From Prochlorococcus marinus XMU1404 (GTDB lineage: Bacteria > Cyanobacteriota > Cyanobacteriia > PCC-6307 > Cyanobiaceae): a stretch of DNA of 64,000 nucleotides. The stretch lies in contig NZ_JAAORE010000002.1 of the NCBI RefSeq assembly GCF_017696175.1, positions 124,001-188,000 of the forward strand. The letters are read 5' to 3'. Positions 35,753 through 45,638 of this stretch are shown piece by piece. The stretch's first letter is position 1. Each line of letters begins with the position of its first letter. Under the pieces are notes generated by a model. It was not told the origin of the DNA and ran no database searches. It saw only the letters and a list, made by a program, of their open reading frames with translations. The translations under genes were made by a program, and so were the position numbers.

Positions 35753-38700
35753 ATGCACAGGATATTAAATATAGCAGGAAATGAAAAGAATAAGGATGAC
35801 TTAATAGAGCAACCAGCTGCAGATTTTATTTTTATAACAAGTGTCAAAGCTGATTTAAATCTCTTGTCGAACTTATTGTTAGAAAAAGAATTTGCCTCAT
35901 TAAAAAATAATATTAGAGCTTTAGAAATTTCTAATTTAAATACCTCAGCTCAAGTAGATAATTATCTATTAAAAACAATTAATTATGCAAAGGTTGTCGT
36001 ACTACGATTATTTGGAGATAAAGGTACATGGAACTATGGAATTGAACAACTTTTAAATTGGCAAGCAGTTGATAAAAAAAGGAAGTTATTAATCCTATCA
36101 GGTACCCTAGATCAGGAAGTTTCCTTATGTGAATTAAGTAGTATAGATAAAGATGTAGCATTAAATATTTCTAAATTACTAAGATCTGGGGGACTGGATA
36201 ATTATAGAAAATTTCTTAATTGTTTAAATTATCTAAAAACAGATGAAACATTAATTCCTGAAGAGTTTTTGAAGATTTCTTTTTATGCAGATCCTTATTT
36301 GTATGATTGGAAAATGGAAAAAGGAGAAAAGATAGGAATAATATCCTATAAATCGCTTTTTTTGGCTGATGAAATTGAAGTAAACGAAAAACTTAACTTG
36401 CAGTTAAGAAAATGCGGACTATCCCCTAAAACATTTTTTATTTCAACTCTAAAAGATCATATTCTTCAAAAGAAATTAATAGAAATATTTAAAAAAGAAG
36501 ATATTAAAATAATAATTACCACAACTTCATTTTCTTCATCTCAAATCAAAAATAATGATTTGATTGAAAATTCTACAAATATTTTTAATTCTCTAAATAT
36601 ACCAGTTTTACAACTTCTTTCTTCTAATATATCAAAAAAAATTTGGTTAAATTCATCAATTGGATTGAATTCATCTGATTTATTAATGCAAATAATTATT
36701 CCCGAATTTGATGGAAGAATTACTACCTGTCCTTCTGCATTTAAAGAAATAATTTCAAAAAAAAATACACTTTACAGTGAAATAACTAGTTACAAAGCTG
36801 ATCAAGTAGGAATTGAGTGGATTTCAAAATTTGCAACAAATTATGTGAAGCTCCAAAAACTTAATAATTTTGATAAAAGAATTTGTTTAGTAATAAGTAA
36901 TTATCCAGTAAAGAACGGAAGAATCGGTAATGGAGTTGGTCTAAATACACCATCTTCAATAATAAATATTCTTAATTGGTTAAAAGAAGAAGGTTATGAC
37001 CTTGGATCTTTTGATTATCCTCAAGATTCTTCGGAATTAATGTCAAAGCTTATAAAAACTAGAACTAATGATATTGAATCTCAAAATAATAAACCATTAG
37101 ATTACTTACCACTTAGTGAATATTTAAAATATTGGAATTATTTAGAACTTGATCCAAAAAATATTATTGTTAAACGTTGGGGTAAACCATCTGATGCGAT
37201 CGATCTAGATAATGAAGGCTTCTCAATAAATGGTCTTAGATTTGGAAAAATAACATTATTGATTCAACCTCAACGAGGTTACGACGCTTACACTGATAGA
37301 GATATTCATTCTCCTGATCTTCCACCTCCCCATAGATATTTAGCACAATATTTTTGGATTGAAAAAGTTTTTAATGCAAATGCTATATGCCATATTGGTA
37401 AACATGGGACTGTTGAATGGTTACCGGGCAAATCTATAGGTCTCAGTAATAAATGTTTTCCAAATATTATTTGTCCAGCGATCCCTAACATATATCCCTT
37501 TATCGTAAATGATCCTGGAGAAGGTTCCCAAGCTAAAAGAAGAACTGCAGCCACTATTATTGATCATTTAACCCCTCCTTTGGATAGGTCAGAATTATAT
37601 GGAAAATATTCAATATTAGAAAATTATTTAGAAGAATATTTTGAATCAAAATTGTTAAATTCTAATCGTATTGAAATAATAGAAAAATCCATTTTTGAAT
37701 TAATAAAAAAAGATTTTATTGAAATTACTTTTAAAAATAAAAATAATAAAATAGAAGAAATTGATTCCTTTCTTTGCAAAATTAAAGAATCTCAAATTAG
37801 AACAGGCTTGCATGTATTTGGTAATAGACAGAATGATATTAATGAAATAAATTTATTCTTGTGTATTGCTAGAGTACCAAATGCCAATCGAATTGGTCTT
37901 GTTCAATATATAGCGAAAAATTTAAAACTAGATTTGAATCCTTGGACAAATAATTATGATCAAAAGTTAACTGAAAAGGATAAAAAAATATTTTTAAGTT
38001 TTTCAAACAACAAAATTTTAAATTTTAGAATGGCTATTGAGTTTTTGGAACAACAAGCAAAATATATAATATATTTGTTTTTTTACAAAAAGAAAACCAA
38101 TATAAAAAATTTAGACAAATATAAAAATCAGAAAATAATAGACTTTTTCTTAAATGATAAAAAACATAATAATTATTTTTTATTATTAAAAAATGAAATC
38201 CTAAATCCAATCATTAATTCTTCATATAATGAAAAATTATCATTTATTAATTCATTAAATGGCAAATATGTAAAAAGTGGTCCATCTGGAGCTCCTACGA
38301 GAGGTAAAACTGAGGCTTTACCAACTGGTAAAAATTTTTTTTCAGTTGATGCGAGAGGACTGCCAACTGAATCAGCATGGAGTGTTGGTTGTAAATCTGC
38401 GTCTCAAATAATTGATTTATACAAACAAGAAAATGGAGAAGATTTAAAAAATATAGCAATATCTGTATGGGCAACATCCACCATGCGAAATGGTGGAGAA
38501 GATATTTGTCAAATATTATATTTATTAGGCGTACAACCTATTTGGGATGGACCCTCAAGAAGAGTAATTGACTTAGAAATCATCCCTTTATCTGTTCTCG
38601 ATAGGCCAAGAATAGATGTTACATTAAGGATTTCTGGGATGTTTAGAGATGCATTTCCTCAGTTAGTTAAATTAACTTCTAAAGCAATAAATCTAATTTC

Positions 38701-39490
38701 TAATCTTAATGAGAATGATAAATTTAACCCTCTTGCTGGAGCACTAAAAAAAGGTGATCCAATTAATCGTATATTTGGGTCAGCGCCAGGTTCATATGGA
38801 GCTGGTCTACAAGAACTAATTTCAAATTCTAATTGGGAAAATATAGACGATTTTGGAGAATCATTTCTTAATTGGAGTAAGTGGATTTATAGTGATAATC
38901 TTGAACCTATAGAGGATAAAAAATCATTAGAAAATGCTCTTAAAAATGTGCAGTTAGTTATTCATAACCAAGATAATAAGGAACATGATATTTTAGATTC
39001 TGATGACTATTATCAGTTTCAGGGTGGTTTATCTTCTGCAGTAAAAAAATTGAGCGGTAAATTACCCGAAATGTATCATGGTGATTTATCTAAATTTGGA
39101 TTATCTAAAATTTCAAAATTACAAGATGAAATTAATAAAGTTGTTATATCAAGAATCCTTAACCCTAAATGGATAAATGGAATGAAGGATAATGGTTATA
39201 AAGGAGCGTTTGAATTTTCAGCGACACTAGATTACTTATATGCTTTTGATGCTTCTACTGAAGTAGTATCAGATTGGTGTTATGAGGAAGTTTATAAATC
39301 ATGGTTATGTGATCGTGATCTTAGGAATTTCTTTCTAGAGAATAATCCATGGGCTTTAAGAGATATTGCACAAAGATTTCTTGAAATTGTCAATAGAAAA
39401 ATGTGGAATAATTGTTCTTCTGATGTCATTGAAAATTTAAAGAGCATAATTATTAATACTGAATCAATAATTGAAAAAAACGAATTCTGA
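35753..39490 (+). CDS. cobN: Cobaltochelatase subunit CobN
   Basis: The 1245-aa protein is of the CobN/BchH family. Motifs include LVISNYPVKNGRIGNGVGL near residue 380, HSPDLPPPHRYLAQYFW near 520, ICHIGKHGTVEWLPGKS near 545, PFIVNDPGEGSQAKRRT near 580 and the late EFSATLDYLYAFDAST near 1155. CobN inserts Co(II) into hydrogenobyrinic acid a,c-diamide using ATP, normally with CobS and CobT, which are not seen here. The magnesium-chelatase ChlI/ChlD subunits are the usual proposed stand-ins in cyanobacteria. It ends 1 bp before the convergent PHP gene. Confidence 0.92.
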   Translation: MHRILNIAGNEKNKDDLIEQPAADFIFITSVKADLNLLSNLLLEKEFASLKNNIRALEISNLNTSAQVDNYLLKTINYAKVVVLRLFGDKGTWNYGIEQLLNWQAVDKKRKLLILSGTLDQEVSLCELSSIDKDVALNISKLLRSGGLDNYRKFLNCLNYLKTDETLIPEEFLKISFYADPYLYDWKMEKGEKIGIISYKSLFLADEIEVNEKLNLQLRKCGLSPKTFFISTLKDHILQKKLIEIFKKEDIKIIITTTSFSSSQIKNNDLIENSTNIFNSLNIPVLQLLSSNISKKIWLNSSIGLNSSDLLMQIIIPEFDGRITTCPSAFKEIISKKNTLYSEITSYKADQVGIEWISKFATNYVKLQKLNNFDKRICLVISNYPVKNGRIGNGVGLNTPSSIINILNWLKEEGYDLGSFDYPQDSSELMSKLIKTRTNDIESQNNKPLDYLPLSEYLKYWNYLELDPKNIIVKRWGKPSDAIDLDNEGFSINGLRFGKITLLIQPQRGYDAYTDRDIHSPDLPPPHRYLAQYFWIEKVFNANAICHIGKHGTVEWLPGKSIGLSNKCFPNIICPAIPNIYPFIVNDPGEGSQAKRRTAATIIDHLTPPLDRSELYGKYSILENYLEEYFESKLLNSNRIEIIEKSIFELIKKDFIEITFKNKNNKIEEIDSFLCKIKESQIRTGLHVFGNRQNDINEINLFLCIARVPNANRIGLVQYIAKNLKLDLNPWTNNYDQKLTEKDKKIFLSFSNNKILNFRMAIEFLEQQAKYIIYLFFYKKKTNIKNLDKYKNQKIIDFFLNDKKHNNYFLLLKNEILNPIINSSYNEKLSFINSLNGKYVKSGPSGAPTRGKTEALPTGKNFFSVDARGLPTESAWSVGCKSASQIIDLYKQENGEDLKNIAISVWATSTMRNGGEDICQILYLLGVQPIWDGPSRRVIDLEIIPLSVLDRPRIDVTLRISGMFRDAFPQLVKLTSKAINLISNLNENDKFNPLAGALKKGDPINRIFGSAPGSYGAGLQELISNSNWENIDDFGESFLNWSKWIYSDNLEPIEDKKSLENALKNVQLVIHNQDNKEHDILDSDDYYQFQGGLSSAVKKLSGKLPEMYHGDLSKFGLSKISKLQDEINKVVISRILNPKWINGMKDNGYKGAFEFSATLDYLYAFDASTEVVSDWCYEEVYKSWLCDRDLRNFFLENNPWALRDIAQRFLEIVNRKMWNNCSSDVIENLKSIIINTESIIEKNEF

Positions 39491-39491
39491 T

Positions 39492-40139
39492 TTATCTGCC
39501 TAATAGTGAAAGTCCATGGCTATCTGTTCCGCATGTTTTTAGCATTGAATATTTATCTGCTAATTTATCTATTTCTGAACATACAAATAAACTAGGATTC
39601 CATACTTCATTAAGTTCATAATCGTACCAAACCTCTATTCCATCAATACCTTGTATTTTGGCCTCTGGAATTAATTTATAAAAGGGAATCCTGTACCTCG
39701 CTGGATGAGCAAGAAATGATAAACCACCAGCTAAATTTATTGCTTTAATTACTGATTTAATATTTAAATCATTACCTATTGGAGATTCTCCAAGGATGTA
39801 AGGATTTAGGTATCTACTTTTTATATCTATTCCCAATCCAATTACATGTACTAAACATCCTAGAATCAAACAATTTATTTCTATTCCCGAAATTAATGTA
39901 AAAGAATCTTTTGGATAATTTTTGAGTATATTATTTTTTTTTATATATTCATGAGCTTTAATTGTATGATGATCGGTTATTGATAAAAATTTTAAGTTAT
40001 TTTTATAAGCTTGTTCTAAAAGTTCATACGGTTCTAGACTTCCATCGCTAAATTTTGTATGACAGTGAAAATTAATATTTTTAGGACAACTATATTTATT
40101 AATATTGGAAGTTAATTTAATTAAGTCTTCCCTATTCAT
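39492..40139 (-). CDS. PHP-domain phosphoesterase
   Basis: The 215-aa protein has the PHP metal motifs: NFHCHTKFSDGSLEP near residue 22, LSITDHHTIKAH near 53, GIEINCLI near 84, FLAHPARYRI near 142 and CGTDSHG near 203. PHP proteins hydrolyse phosphoesters such as histidinol phosphate or short nucleotides (3',5'-bisphosphate-type RNases). The substrate is not readable. Its ATG overlaps the hemJ stop by 8 bp. Confidence 0.82.
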   Translation of the reverse strand: MNREDLIKLTSNINKYSCPKNINFHCHTKFSDGSLEPYELLEQAYKNNLKFLSITDHHTIKAHEYIKKNNILKNYPKDSFTLISGIEINCLILGCLVHVIGLGIDIKSRYLNPYILGESPIGNDLNIKSVIKAINLAGGLSFLAHPARYRIPFYKLIPEAKIQGIDGIEVWYDYELNEVWNPSLFVCSEIDKLADKYSMLKTCGTDSHGLSLLGR

Positions 40140-40698
40140 TACTTAATGAATTCTCATTTTTCTTTCTAATCTTTGCATATAATTGTATTGAAGCCAACAT
40201 GAAAATAATTAGTCCAACTACACTCCATGTAGCAACACTAGTTGGAAAATTATTTTTAAAAATAACTAAAAGTACAATTATAAATAATAATAAAGTAGGC
40301 AATTCATTTAATAATCTAAGGTTTTTTGCTGAAATCGTTGAGGTGCCATTTTGTAATGAATACATTATTTTGTAACAGTAATAATGATAAATTACTAATC
40401 CTAAAACAAAAGAAATTTTAATTTGCAACCACTTCTCACTTAACCAACCTGGTTCCATAATAACCATGCATATAGCCATACTTAAAGCTAATATCATTCC
40501 AGGAGTTGTGATTATATTCGCCAGCCTTTTTTCCATCAAGGTATATTGTTTATTAAAGGCAATTTTTAATTCATTATCCATATTTTTAGATTCTTCATGA
40601 TATATAAAAAGTCTTACTAAATAAAAAAGTCCCGAAAACCAAACTATTACACCAATAATGTGAAGTGATTTAAACCAGAGATATGCTTCAGCTGCCAA
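40132..40698 (-). CDS. hemJ: Protoporphyrinogen IX oxidase HemJ
   Basis: The 188-aa protein has about four hydrophobic helices. The first contains SLHIIGVIVWFSGLFYLVRL with the conserved histidine, and later LLNELPTLLLFIIVLLVIF with the conserved glutamate-proline. This fits HemJ, which oxidises protoporphyrinogen IX in heme and chlorophyll synthesis and replaces HemG/HemY in most cyanobacteria. Its product feeds the chelatases. It is coupled to the PHP gene downstream. Confidence 0.85.
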   Translation of the reverse strand: MAAEAYLWFKSLHIIGVIVWFSGLFYLVRLFIYHEESKNMDNELKIAFNKQYTLMEKRLANIITTPGMILALSMAICMVIMEPGWLSEKWLQIKISFVLGLVIYHYYCYKIMYSLQNGTSTISAKNLRLLNELPTLLLFIIVLLVIFKNNFPTSVATWSVVGLIIFMLASIQLYAKIRKKNENSLSNE

Positions 40699-40786
40699 AT
40701 TACTAGATTAATTTATAAATATATATTTTAATAATAATTATATTTAAGGATATCAAGAAATCTATTTTTCAAAAATTAATTAATAT

Positions 40787-42745
40787 TTATAACTCGTGAA
40801 AATATTCATATATATCATTTACTGAATTTTTTCCAAGTCCTTTAACTTTTGATAAATCCTCTTTACTAGCTATTCTTATCGCGTCTATTGATTTAAAATG
40901 CACGAGCAATTCTCTTATTCTTGATGGGCCTAATCCACTGATTTGGGACAATTGTGATCTATTCATTCTCTTAGATCTTTTGTCTCTATGAAAAGATAAT
41001 GCAAATCTATGTGCTTCATCTCTTACCCTTCTTAATAGAAGAACTCCTTTTTGATTTTCATCAGTATCTAGAGACTTAGTAAAGCCTGGAATAAATATTT
41101 CTTCATTTTTTTTTGCCAATGAACATATAGTTACTTCTTCTTCAAGATTTAATTCTTTTAATGCTTTAATAGCAGCATTTAACTGCCCTTTACCTCCGTC
41201 AATCATTATTAAATCAGGCCAATCTGATAGAAGTTCATTTTCTAATTTACTATTTGTTTTATCATTTAATATTGAAAAATCCCCTCCGCTTTTTTTAAAT
41301 CTTGACCATTTTCTAAACCTTCTATGTATTACTTCATATATCGAAGCAAAATCATCACTATGTCCTACAAAAACGTTTGGATCTTTAATTTTATATTTCC
41401 TATAATGTTGTTTAGAAGGAATCCCATCAATAAAAACGACTTGTGATGCTACAGGGTCACTACCTTGAATATGGCTTATATCATAACCTTCAATTCTTTT
41501 AGGTTGTTCGCTTAATTCAAGTATTTGGGCAAGATCCTCAATTGATGATTCATTATCTTGTATCCCATTTAATATTCTATCTAATTCTAATTTCGCATTT
41601 TTTAAAACCATCTCTACAGTTTCATGTTTTTTATTTCTTTTTGGGATTAAAATTTTTACTTTCTTTTTTCTTAGCTCCGTTAACCAATCCTCTATGGTTG
41701 CTTGTTTTGGAAGGTTATATTGAATAAGAATTTCTGATGGTATTTCTACTCCTTCAACATTCATATAATGCTCTTCTAATACCTTTTGTAGAATAAGATT
41801 TTGATCTTCATTATTTAATTTTTGACTATAACCAATTCTCCCGATCAGCTTACCAGATCTCATTTGGAAAATTTGTATACTAGCTATATTTTTTTCTGAA
41901 ACTATTCCAAAGATATCTCTATTAATTGAAGAATCTGGTATTGATATTTTTTGCGATTCAGTTAATAATTTTAAACCTAAAATTTGGTCCCTTATTTTTG
42001 CTGCATTCTCATAATCTAAATCATTTGAAAATTGAAGCATTTTTTTTTGTAAAAATATTTCTAAGTCATCATTTCTTCCCTGAAATATCATAGATACTTG
42101 TTTCATTATTTTTTTATAATCCTCAGATGATATAACTTCTTGGCAAACACCTGGACATCTTCCTATTGAATAATTCAAACAAGTTCTATCTTTATAGACT
42201 GGTCTCGGTCTTTGTCTAAGTGGAAATATTTTTTTTATCGTAAATAATGTTCTCCTTAATAATCCGACATCAACATAAGGTCCATAATATCTATCTAAAT
42301 TATTTCTATTTCTTCTTCTTCTTGTAATAAATATTCGAGGATATTTTTCACTCCATGTTATACAAAGATATGGATATTTCTTATCATCCTTTAAAAGAAT
42401 ATTAAAGTATGGTTTGTTTGTTTTAATTAAATTTGACTCTAAATTTAATGCTTCATATTCGCTATCTGTAACTATAATTTCTATTTCAGTTATTTGACGA
42501 ACCATCAAACTTAATCGGGGAGTTAAATCAGAATAATTATTGAAATAACTACTAACTCTACTGCGTAGTTTTTTAGATTTGCCAATATAAAGTAGGTTGC
42601 TATCTATATCCTTAAAAAGATAACATCCAGATGACTTTGGAATTTCGGATAATCTTGATTTTAATAATTCCTTATTATTAATTAATTTATATTCAATTTT
42701 AAAATTGTATTTGTTATCTATGGTTTCGATAGAGGAATTACTCAT
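40787..42745 (-). CDS. uvrC: Excinuclease ABC subunit C
   Basis: The protein has 652 aa. The N-terminal GIY-YIG nuclease is at about residues 37-65 (GCYLFKDIDSNLLYIGKSKK), the CLNYSIGRCPGVCQ cysteine cluster near 190, and the UVR motif near 240 (LDYENAAKIRDQI). The RNase H-like UvrC nuclease is at about 420-560 (DISHIQGSDPVASQVV and LIMIDGGKGQL), and the tandem HhH at the end (ISGLGPSRIRELL and VKGLGKNSV). It makes both incisions in nucleotide excision repair. The length is normal. Confidence 0.95.
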   Translation of the reverse strand: MSNSSIETIDNKYNFKIEYKLINNKELLKSRLSEIPKSSGCYLFKDIDSNLLYIGKSKKLRSRVSSYFNNYSDLTPRLSLMVRQITEIEIIVTDSEYEALNLESNLIKTNKPYFNILLKDDKKYPYLCITWSEKYPRIFITRRRRNRNNLDRYYGPYVDVGLLRRTLFTIKKIFPLRQRPRPVYKDRTCLNYSIGRCPGVCQEVISSEDYKKIMKQVSMIFQGRNDDLEIFLQKKMLQFSNDLDYENAAKIRDQILGLKLLTESQKISIPDSSINRDIFGIVSEKNIASIQIFQMRSGKLIGRIGYSQKLNNEDQNLILQKVLEEHYMNVEGVEIPSEILIQYNLPKQATIEDWLTELRKKKVKILIPKRNKKHETVEMVLKNAKLELDRILNGIQDNESSIEDLAQILELSEQPKRIEGYDISHIQGSDPVASQVVFIDGIPSKQHYRKYKIKDPNVFVGHSDDFASIYEVIHRRFRKWSRFKKSGGDFSILNDKTNSKLENELLSDWPDLIMIDGGKGQLNAAIKALKELNLEEEVTICSLAKKNEEIFIPGFTKSLDTDENQKGVLLLRRVRDEAHRFALSFHRDKRSKRMNRSQLSQISGLGPSRIRELLVHFKSIDAIRIASKEDLSKVKGLGKNSVNDIYEYFHEL

Positions 42746-42754
42746 TTAGAATGA

Positions 42755-43243
42755 TTAACCTCCATAATTCCAGCCAGTTGAAGATAAATTTAGTGAGTCA
42801 ACATTATTATTCAAATAAGCAGATTGAACCTCTCCTACAAAAACGGTATGGTCTCCATGAATAACACTTCCAACAACATTACATTCAACTCCACCCACAC
42901 TATCAACTAAAATAGGCAATCCAAGCTCACCTAAATTAAATTCAACAGATTCAAATCTACCTCCTAATGCTTTTTGAGGTTTAAAGAAAACAGCTGCTAG
43001 ATCCTTTTGATCACTTTTGAGCACATTTAATGAGAACTTATTGGTGGACTTTATTATTTCATGACTAGAACCCTCTGCTCTAACTGCCATTACAACTAAT
43101 GGGGGCGTGAAGGAACCTTGAGTCACCCAACTCGCAGTAAATCCATTCACTTCATTTTTATCTTCGTCTCTAACACCACAAATAAATAATCCGTGAGGTA
43201 TTTTTCTTAATAAGATTTTTTTTGCTTCTAGATTTAATGTCAT
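42755..43243 (-). CDS. Flavin reductase-like FMN-binding split-barrel protein
   Basis: The 162-aa protein begins with a helix, then HGLFICGVRDEDKNEVNGFTASW. It has SFTPPLVVMAVRAEGSSHE near residue 48 and SVIHGDHTVFVGEVQSAYL near 125. This is the split-barrel flavin reductase fold that binds FMN and reduces it with NAD(P)H. In cyanobacteria this domain also occurs at the end of flavodiiron proteins; here it stands alone. The electron acceptor is unknown. It is 9 bp from uvrC on the same strand and divergent from coaD. Confidence 0.82.
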   Translation of the reverse strand: MTLNLEAKKILLRKIPHGLFICGVRDEDKNEVNGFTASWVTQGSFTPPLVVMAVRAEGSSHEIIKSTNKFSLNVLKSDQKDLAAVFFKPQKALGGRFESVEFNLGELGLPILVDSVGGVECNVVGSVIHGDHTVFVGEVQSAYLNNNVDSLNLSSTGWNYGG

Positions 43244-43302
43244 AATTGATTTATCTAATAATCTTATTTTAACTAAATTTCTTATTCGATCATAATAAAT
43301 TC

Positions 43303-43776
43303 ATGAAAATTCTTTATCCAGGTACATTTGATCCTTTAACAAACGGGCATCTTGATTTAATAGAAAGGGCTGAAAAAATTTTTGGCAATCTAGTAGTTGC
43401 TGTTTTAGAAAATACTTCTAAAACACCAACATTTAATCTTCAAAGAAGAATAATACAAATAAAAAATTCTCTTTCTCATTTATCTAATATCGAAGTTATT
43501 TCTTATTCTGGACTCACTGTAGATTGTGCAAATGATCTAAAAGCTAATCTTATTCTTAGAGGATTAAGAGCAATGAGTGATTTTGAGTATGAACTTCAGA
43601 TTGCACATACGAATAAATCTCTTAATAATAATATTGAAACTATATTTTTATCGACAAATACAAATTATAGTTTTCTTAGTAGTTCTTTAGTAAAAGAAGT
43701 TGCAAAATTTGGTGGTGAAATTAATCACATGGTACCTCCCTTTGTTGAAAGAGATTTAAAAGAATATTTTAAATAA
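43303..43776 (+). CDS. coaD: Phosphopantetheine adenylyltransferase
   Basis: The 157-aa protein begins [20 protein letters not shown] with the TxGH-type nucleotidyltransferase motif (NGHLD), then [16 protein letters not shown] near residue 87 and the late [16 protein letters not shown]. CoaD makes dephospho-CoA from 4'-phosphopantetheine and ATP. The length is normal. It is convergent with dacB. Confidence 0.95.
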   Translation: MKILYPGTFDPLTNGHLDLIERAEKIFGNLVVAVLENTSKTPTFNLQRRIIQIKNSLSHLSNIEVISYSGLTVDCANDLKANLILRGLRAMSDFEYELQIAHTNKSLNNNIETIFLSTNTNYSFLSSSLVKEVAKFGGEINHMVPPFVERDLKEYFK

Positions 43777-43783
43777 TATTTTA

Positions 43784-45010
43784 TTAACAAGATTTCAAGT
43801 GATAAACATCATTTAATAATTTAAAAGTTTTTTCTTTATCAATATTATTAGAATTTTGGATAATACTTACAATTATTGGCTTTTCATTTTTATACAAAAA
43901 GCCAGATAATGCAAAGACATTTGAAAGAGTCCCAGTTTTTCCAAAAAACTTTCCAGATAACTCACTATTTACAAATCTCTTAGCTAATGTTCCTCTTACT
44001 CCCATAATTGCAAGTGAAGATTGATAAGCTTGAAAATCATTAGAATATCTCATTTTATCTAAAAATAATACAACTAACTTTGTTGTAATTTTATTTTTTC
44101 TAGATAATCCACTAGCATCTGCAAAGTATGTATTAGTTACTGGGAGGCCTTTATTTTCAAGCCATTTTTTCAATTTTATATAGTCATTATCGTTCCATGT
44201 ATTAGAGGCATTTTTAAAGAGTGATTCTGCTGTAAAATTATGGCTCTCAGAATTTGTTAGAGTTAATAATGAAAGAATTGGAGTTGAATATATTTTATTT
44301 ACCTCTGAAATATCTTTTAAATAAAATGTTTTTTCTGAATCAAAAAAATCTATATATACTTTTGAATTTGGAAATTTATTTTTTAAATAGTTTTTAATAA
44401 AATTTTTTAATGCATAAATATCTTCATATTTATTGTGATTACTTTCTATTGCAAGAGATGTGATTGGAGATCCATATTCGTAAAGTTTATCTGTATTTGT
44501 CCAACCATTAGGCCAATATAATTTTGAATCAATTTCTACAATATTAAAGTTAATAATTTTATTTTCCTTAACATTTGAAATTAGTTCGATTATATGTTCA
44601 TAATTCAGATCAGGATCACCTTGACCTTTCAAATAATAATTGTTTTTATTTTTTTTTAATAAGGAAGTTTTTAAATTACTATTTAATTTATATTTACTTA
44701 AAACATAAGCTGATGAGAATAATTTTTGATTTGATGCTGGCAACCTTGGAACTTCATCATTATAGGAACTAATTATTTCCCCTTTATTATTAATAATTGA
44801 TACACTAAAGGAATCATCAAGTTTTTGTTTCAATAAAGCATCATAACTAGGACATTTTTTATTTTTAGTAATTATTCCTGGGAAATTAAAATAAATACTA
44901 TTTAAAATAGTTATTTTCTCATTTGCTAGTAAATATCTTATTAAGAAAGGAGATGTTACTAATACAAGAACAATTAAGAAAAATGAATAAATTTTTTTTA
45001 TCACTTTCAA
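43784..45010 (-). CDS. dacB: D-alanyl-D-alanine carboxypeptidase, PBP4 (DacB) type
   Basis: The 408-aa protein has an N-terminal membrane/signal segment (FFLIVLVLVTSPFLIRYLL). The penicillin-binding motifs are SxxK in LPASNQKLFSSA near residue 94, an SxN-like ADASGLSRKNKI near 297, and KTG in KFFGKTGTLSNV near 354. It trims peptidoglycan stem peptides or acts as an endopeptidase. It is somewhat shorter than typical PBP4, suggesting a reduced inserted domain. It is 1 bp from the DUF1995 gene. Confidence 0.85.
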   Translation of the reverse strand: MKVIKKIYSFFLIVLVLVTSPFLIRYLLANEKITILNSIYFNFPGIITKNKKCPSYDALLKQKLDDSFSVSIINNKGEIISSYNDEVPRLPASNQKLFSSAYVLSKYKLNSNLKTSLLKKNKNNYYLKGQGDPDLNYEHIIELISNVKENKIINFNIVEIDSKLYWPNGWTNTDKLYEYGSPITSLAIESNHNKYEDIYALKNFIKNYLKNKFPNSKVYIDFFDSEKTFYLKDISEVNKIYSTPILSLLTLTNSESHNFTAESLFKNASNTWNDNDYIKLKKWLENKGLPVTNTYFADASGLSRKNKITTKLVVLFLDKMRYSNDFQAYQSSLAIMGVRGTLAKRFVNSELSGKFFGKTGTLSNVFALSGFLYKNEKPIIVSIIQNSNNIDKEKTFKLLNDVYHLKSC

Positions 45011-45011
45011 T

Positions 45012-45638
45012 CTATAAATTTACAAAAATAGATTCGTTGTCGGGTTTAATTTCAAATTCTTTTTTAAAAAAATATTTTTTGTTTTCTTCTTTGAAAAGCA
45101 ACCAGTTATTTGGGTAAATATGCATAAGAGCAGCTTTATTTAAAGGCTGAAGAAAATAAATATTATTCCAAGTTTTGACAAAGTTTTTACGTCTCTCTCT
45201 AATAACACTTCCTATACCAATATTGGCATCTTCAAATTTTGGATTTAATGAATAATGCGTTCCTTTATAATTATTAGACATGGGTTCAAATGAATCGAAA
45301 TCATATGGCTGAGGTAGTATCGATATCATTGCACTATCAAAATTATTTATATTATTTGATTCATTAAATGATTTAAAAGTAAATATTTTATCTTTGATAT
45401 CTGGATAGTCTCTTTGAGCCAAAGCAACAGCACCTTGATCAGCAAATGTTATGAATACATTATTATTTTTAGATAATATCTTGTAGATAGTTATTCCAAT
45501 TCTGTTAAACTTTAACCCTTCAAAATTAAATTCTATAGTAAATCTTTTATTTGAATCTAATAAACTTGGAATAATTGCATCCTCCATATTCTTAAGAGAT
45601 TCATCTAAATCCTTAGGTAGTCTGTAATTAGTTTCCAT
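45012..45638 (-). CDS. DUF1995 family protein (LPA3-like)
   Basis: The 208-aa protein begins LPKDLDESLKNMEDAIIPSL and has RFTIEFNFEGLKF, then FITFADQGAVALAQRDY and MLFKEENKKYFFKKEF-like segments. This fits DUF1995, found in plastid LPA3 (photosystem II assembly) and in cyanobacteria. The plastid link suggests a photosynthetic-membrane assembly role; it is inference for this copy. It overlaps the cysteine desulfurase by 1 bp. Confidence 0.75.
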   Translation of the reverse strand: METNYRLPKDLDESLKNMEDAIIPSLLDSNKRFTIEFNFEGLKFNRIGITIYKILSKNNNVFITFADQGAVALAQRDYPDIKDKIFTFKSFNESNNINNFDSAMISILPQPYDFDSFEPMSNNYKGTHYSLNPKFEDANIGIGSVIRERRKNFVKTWNNIYFLQPLNKAALMHIYPNNWLLFKEENKKYFFKKEFEIKPDNESIFVNL

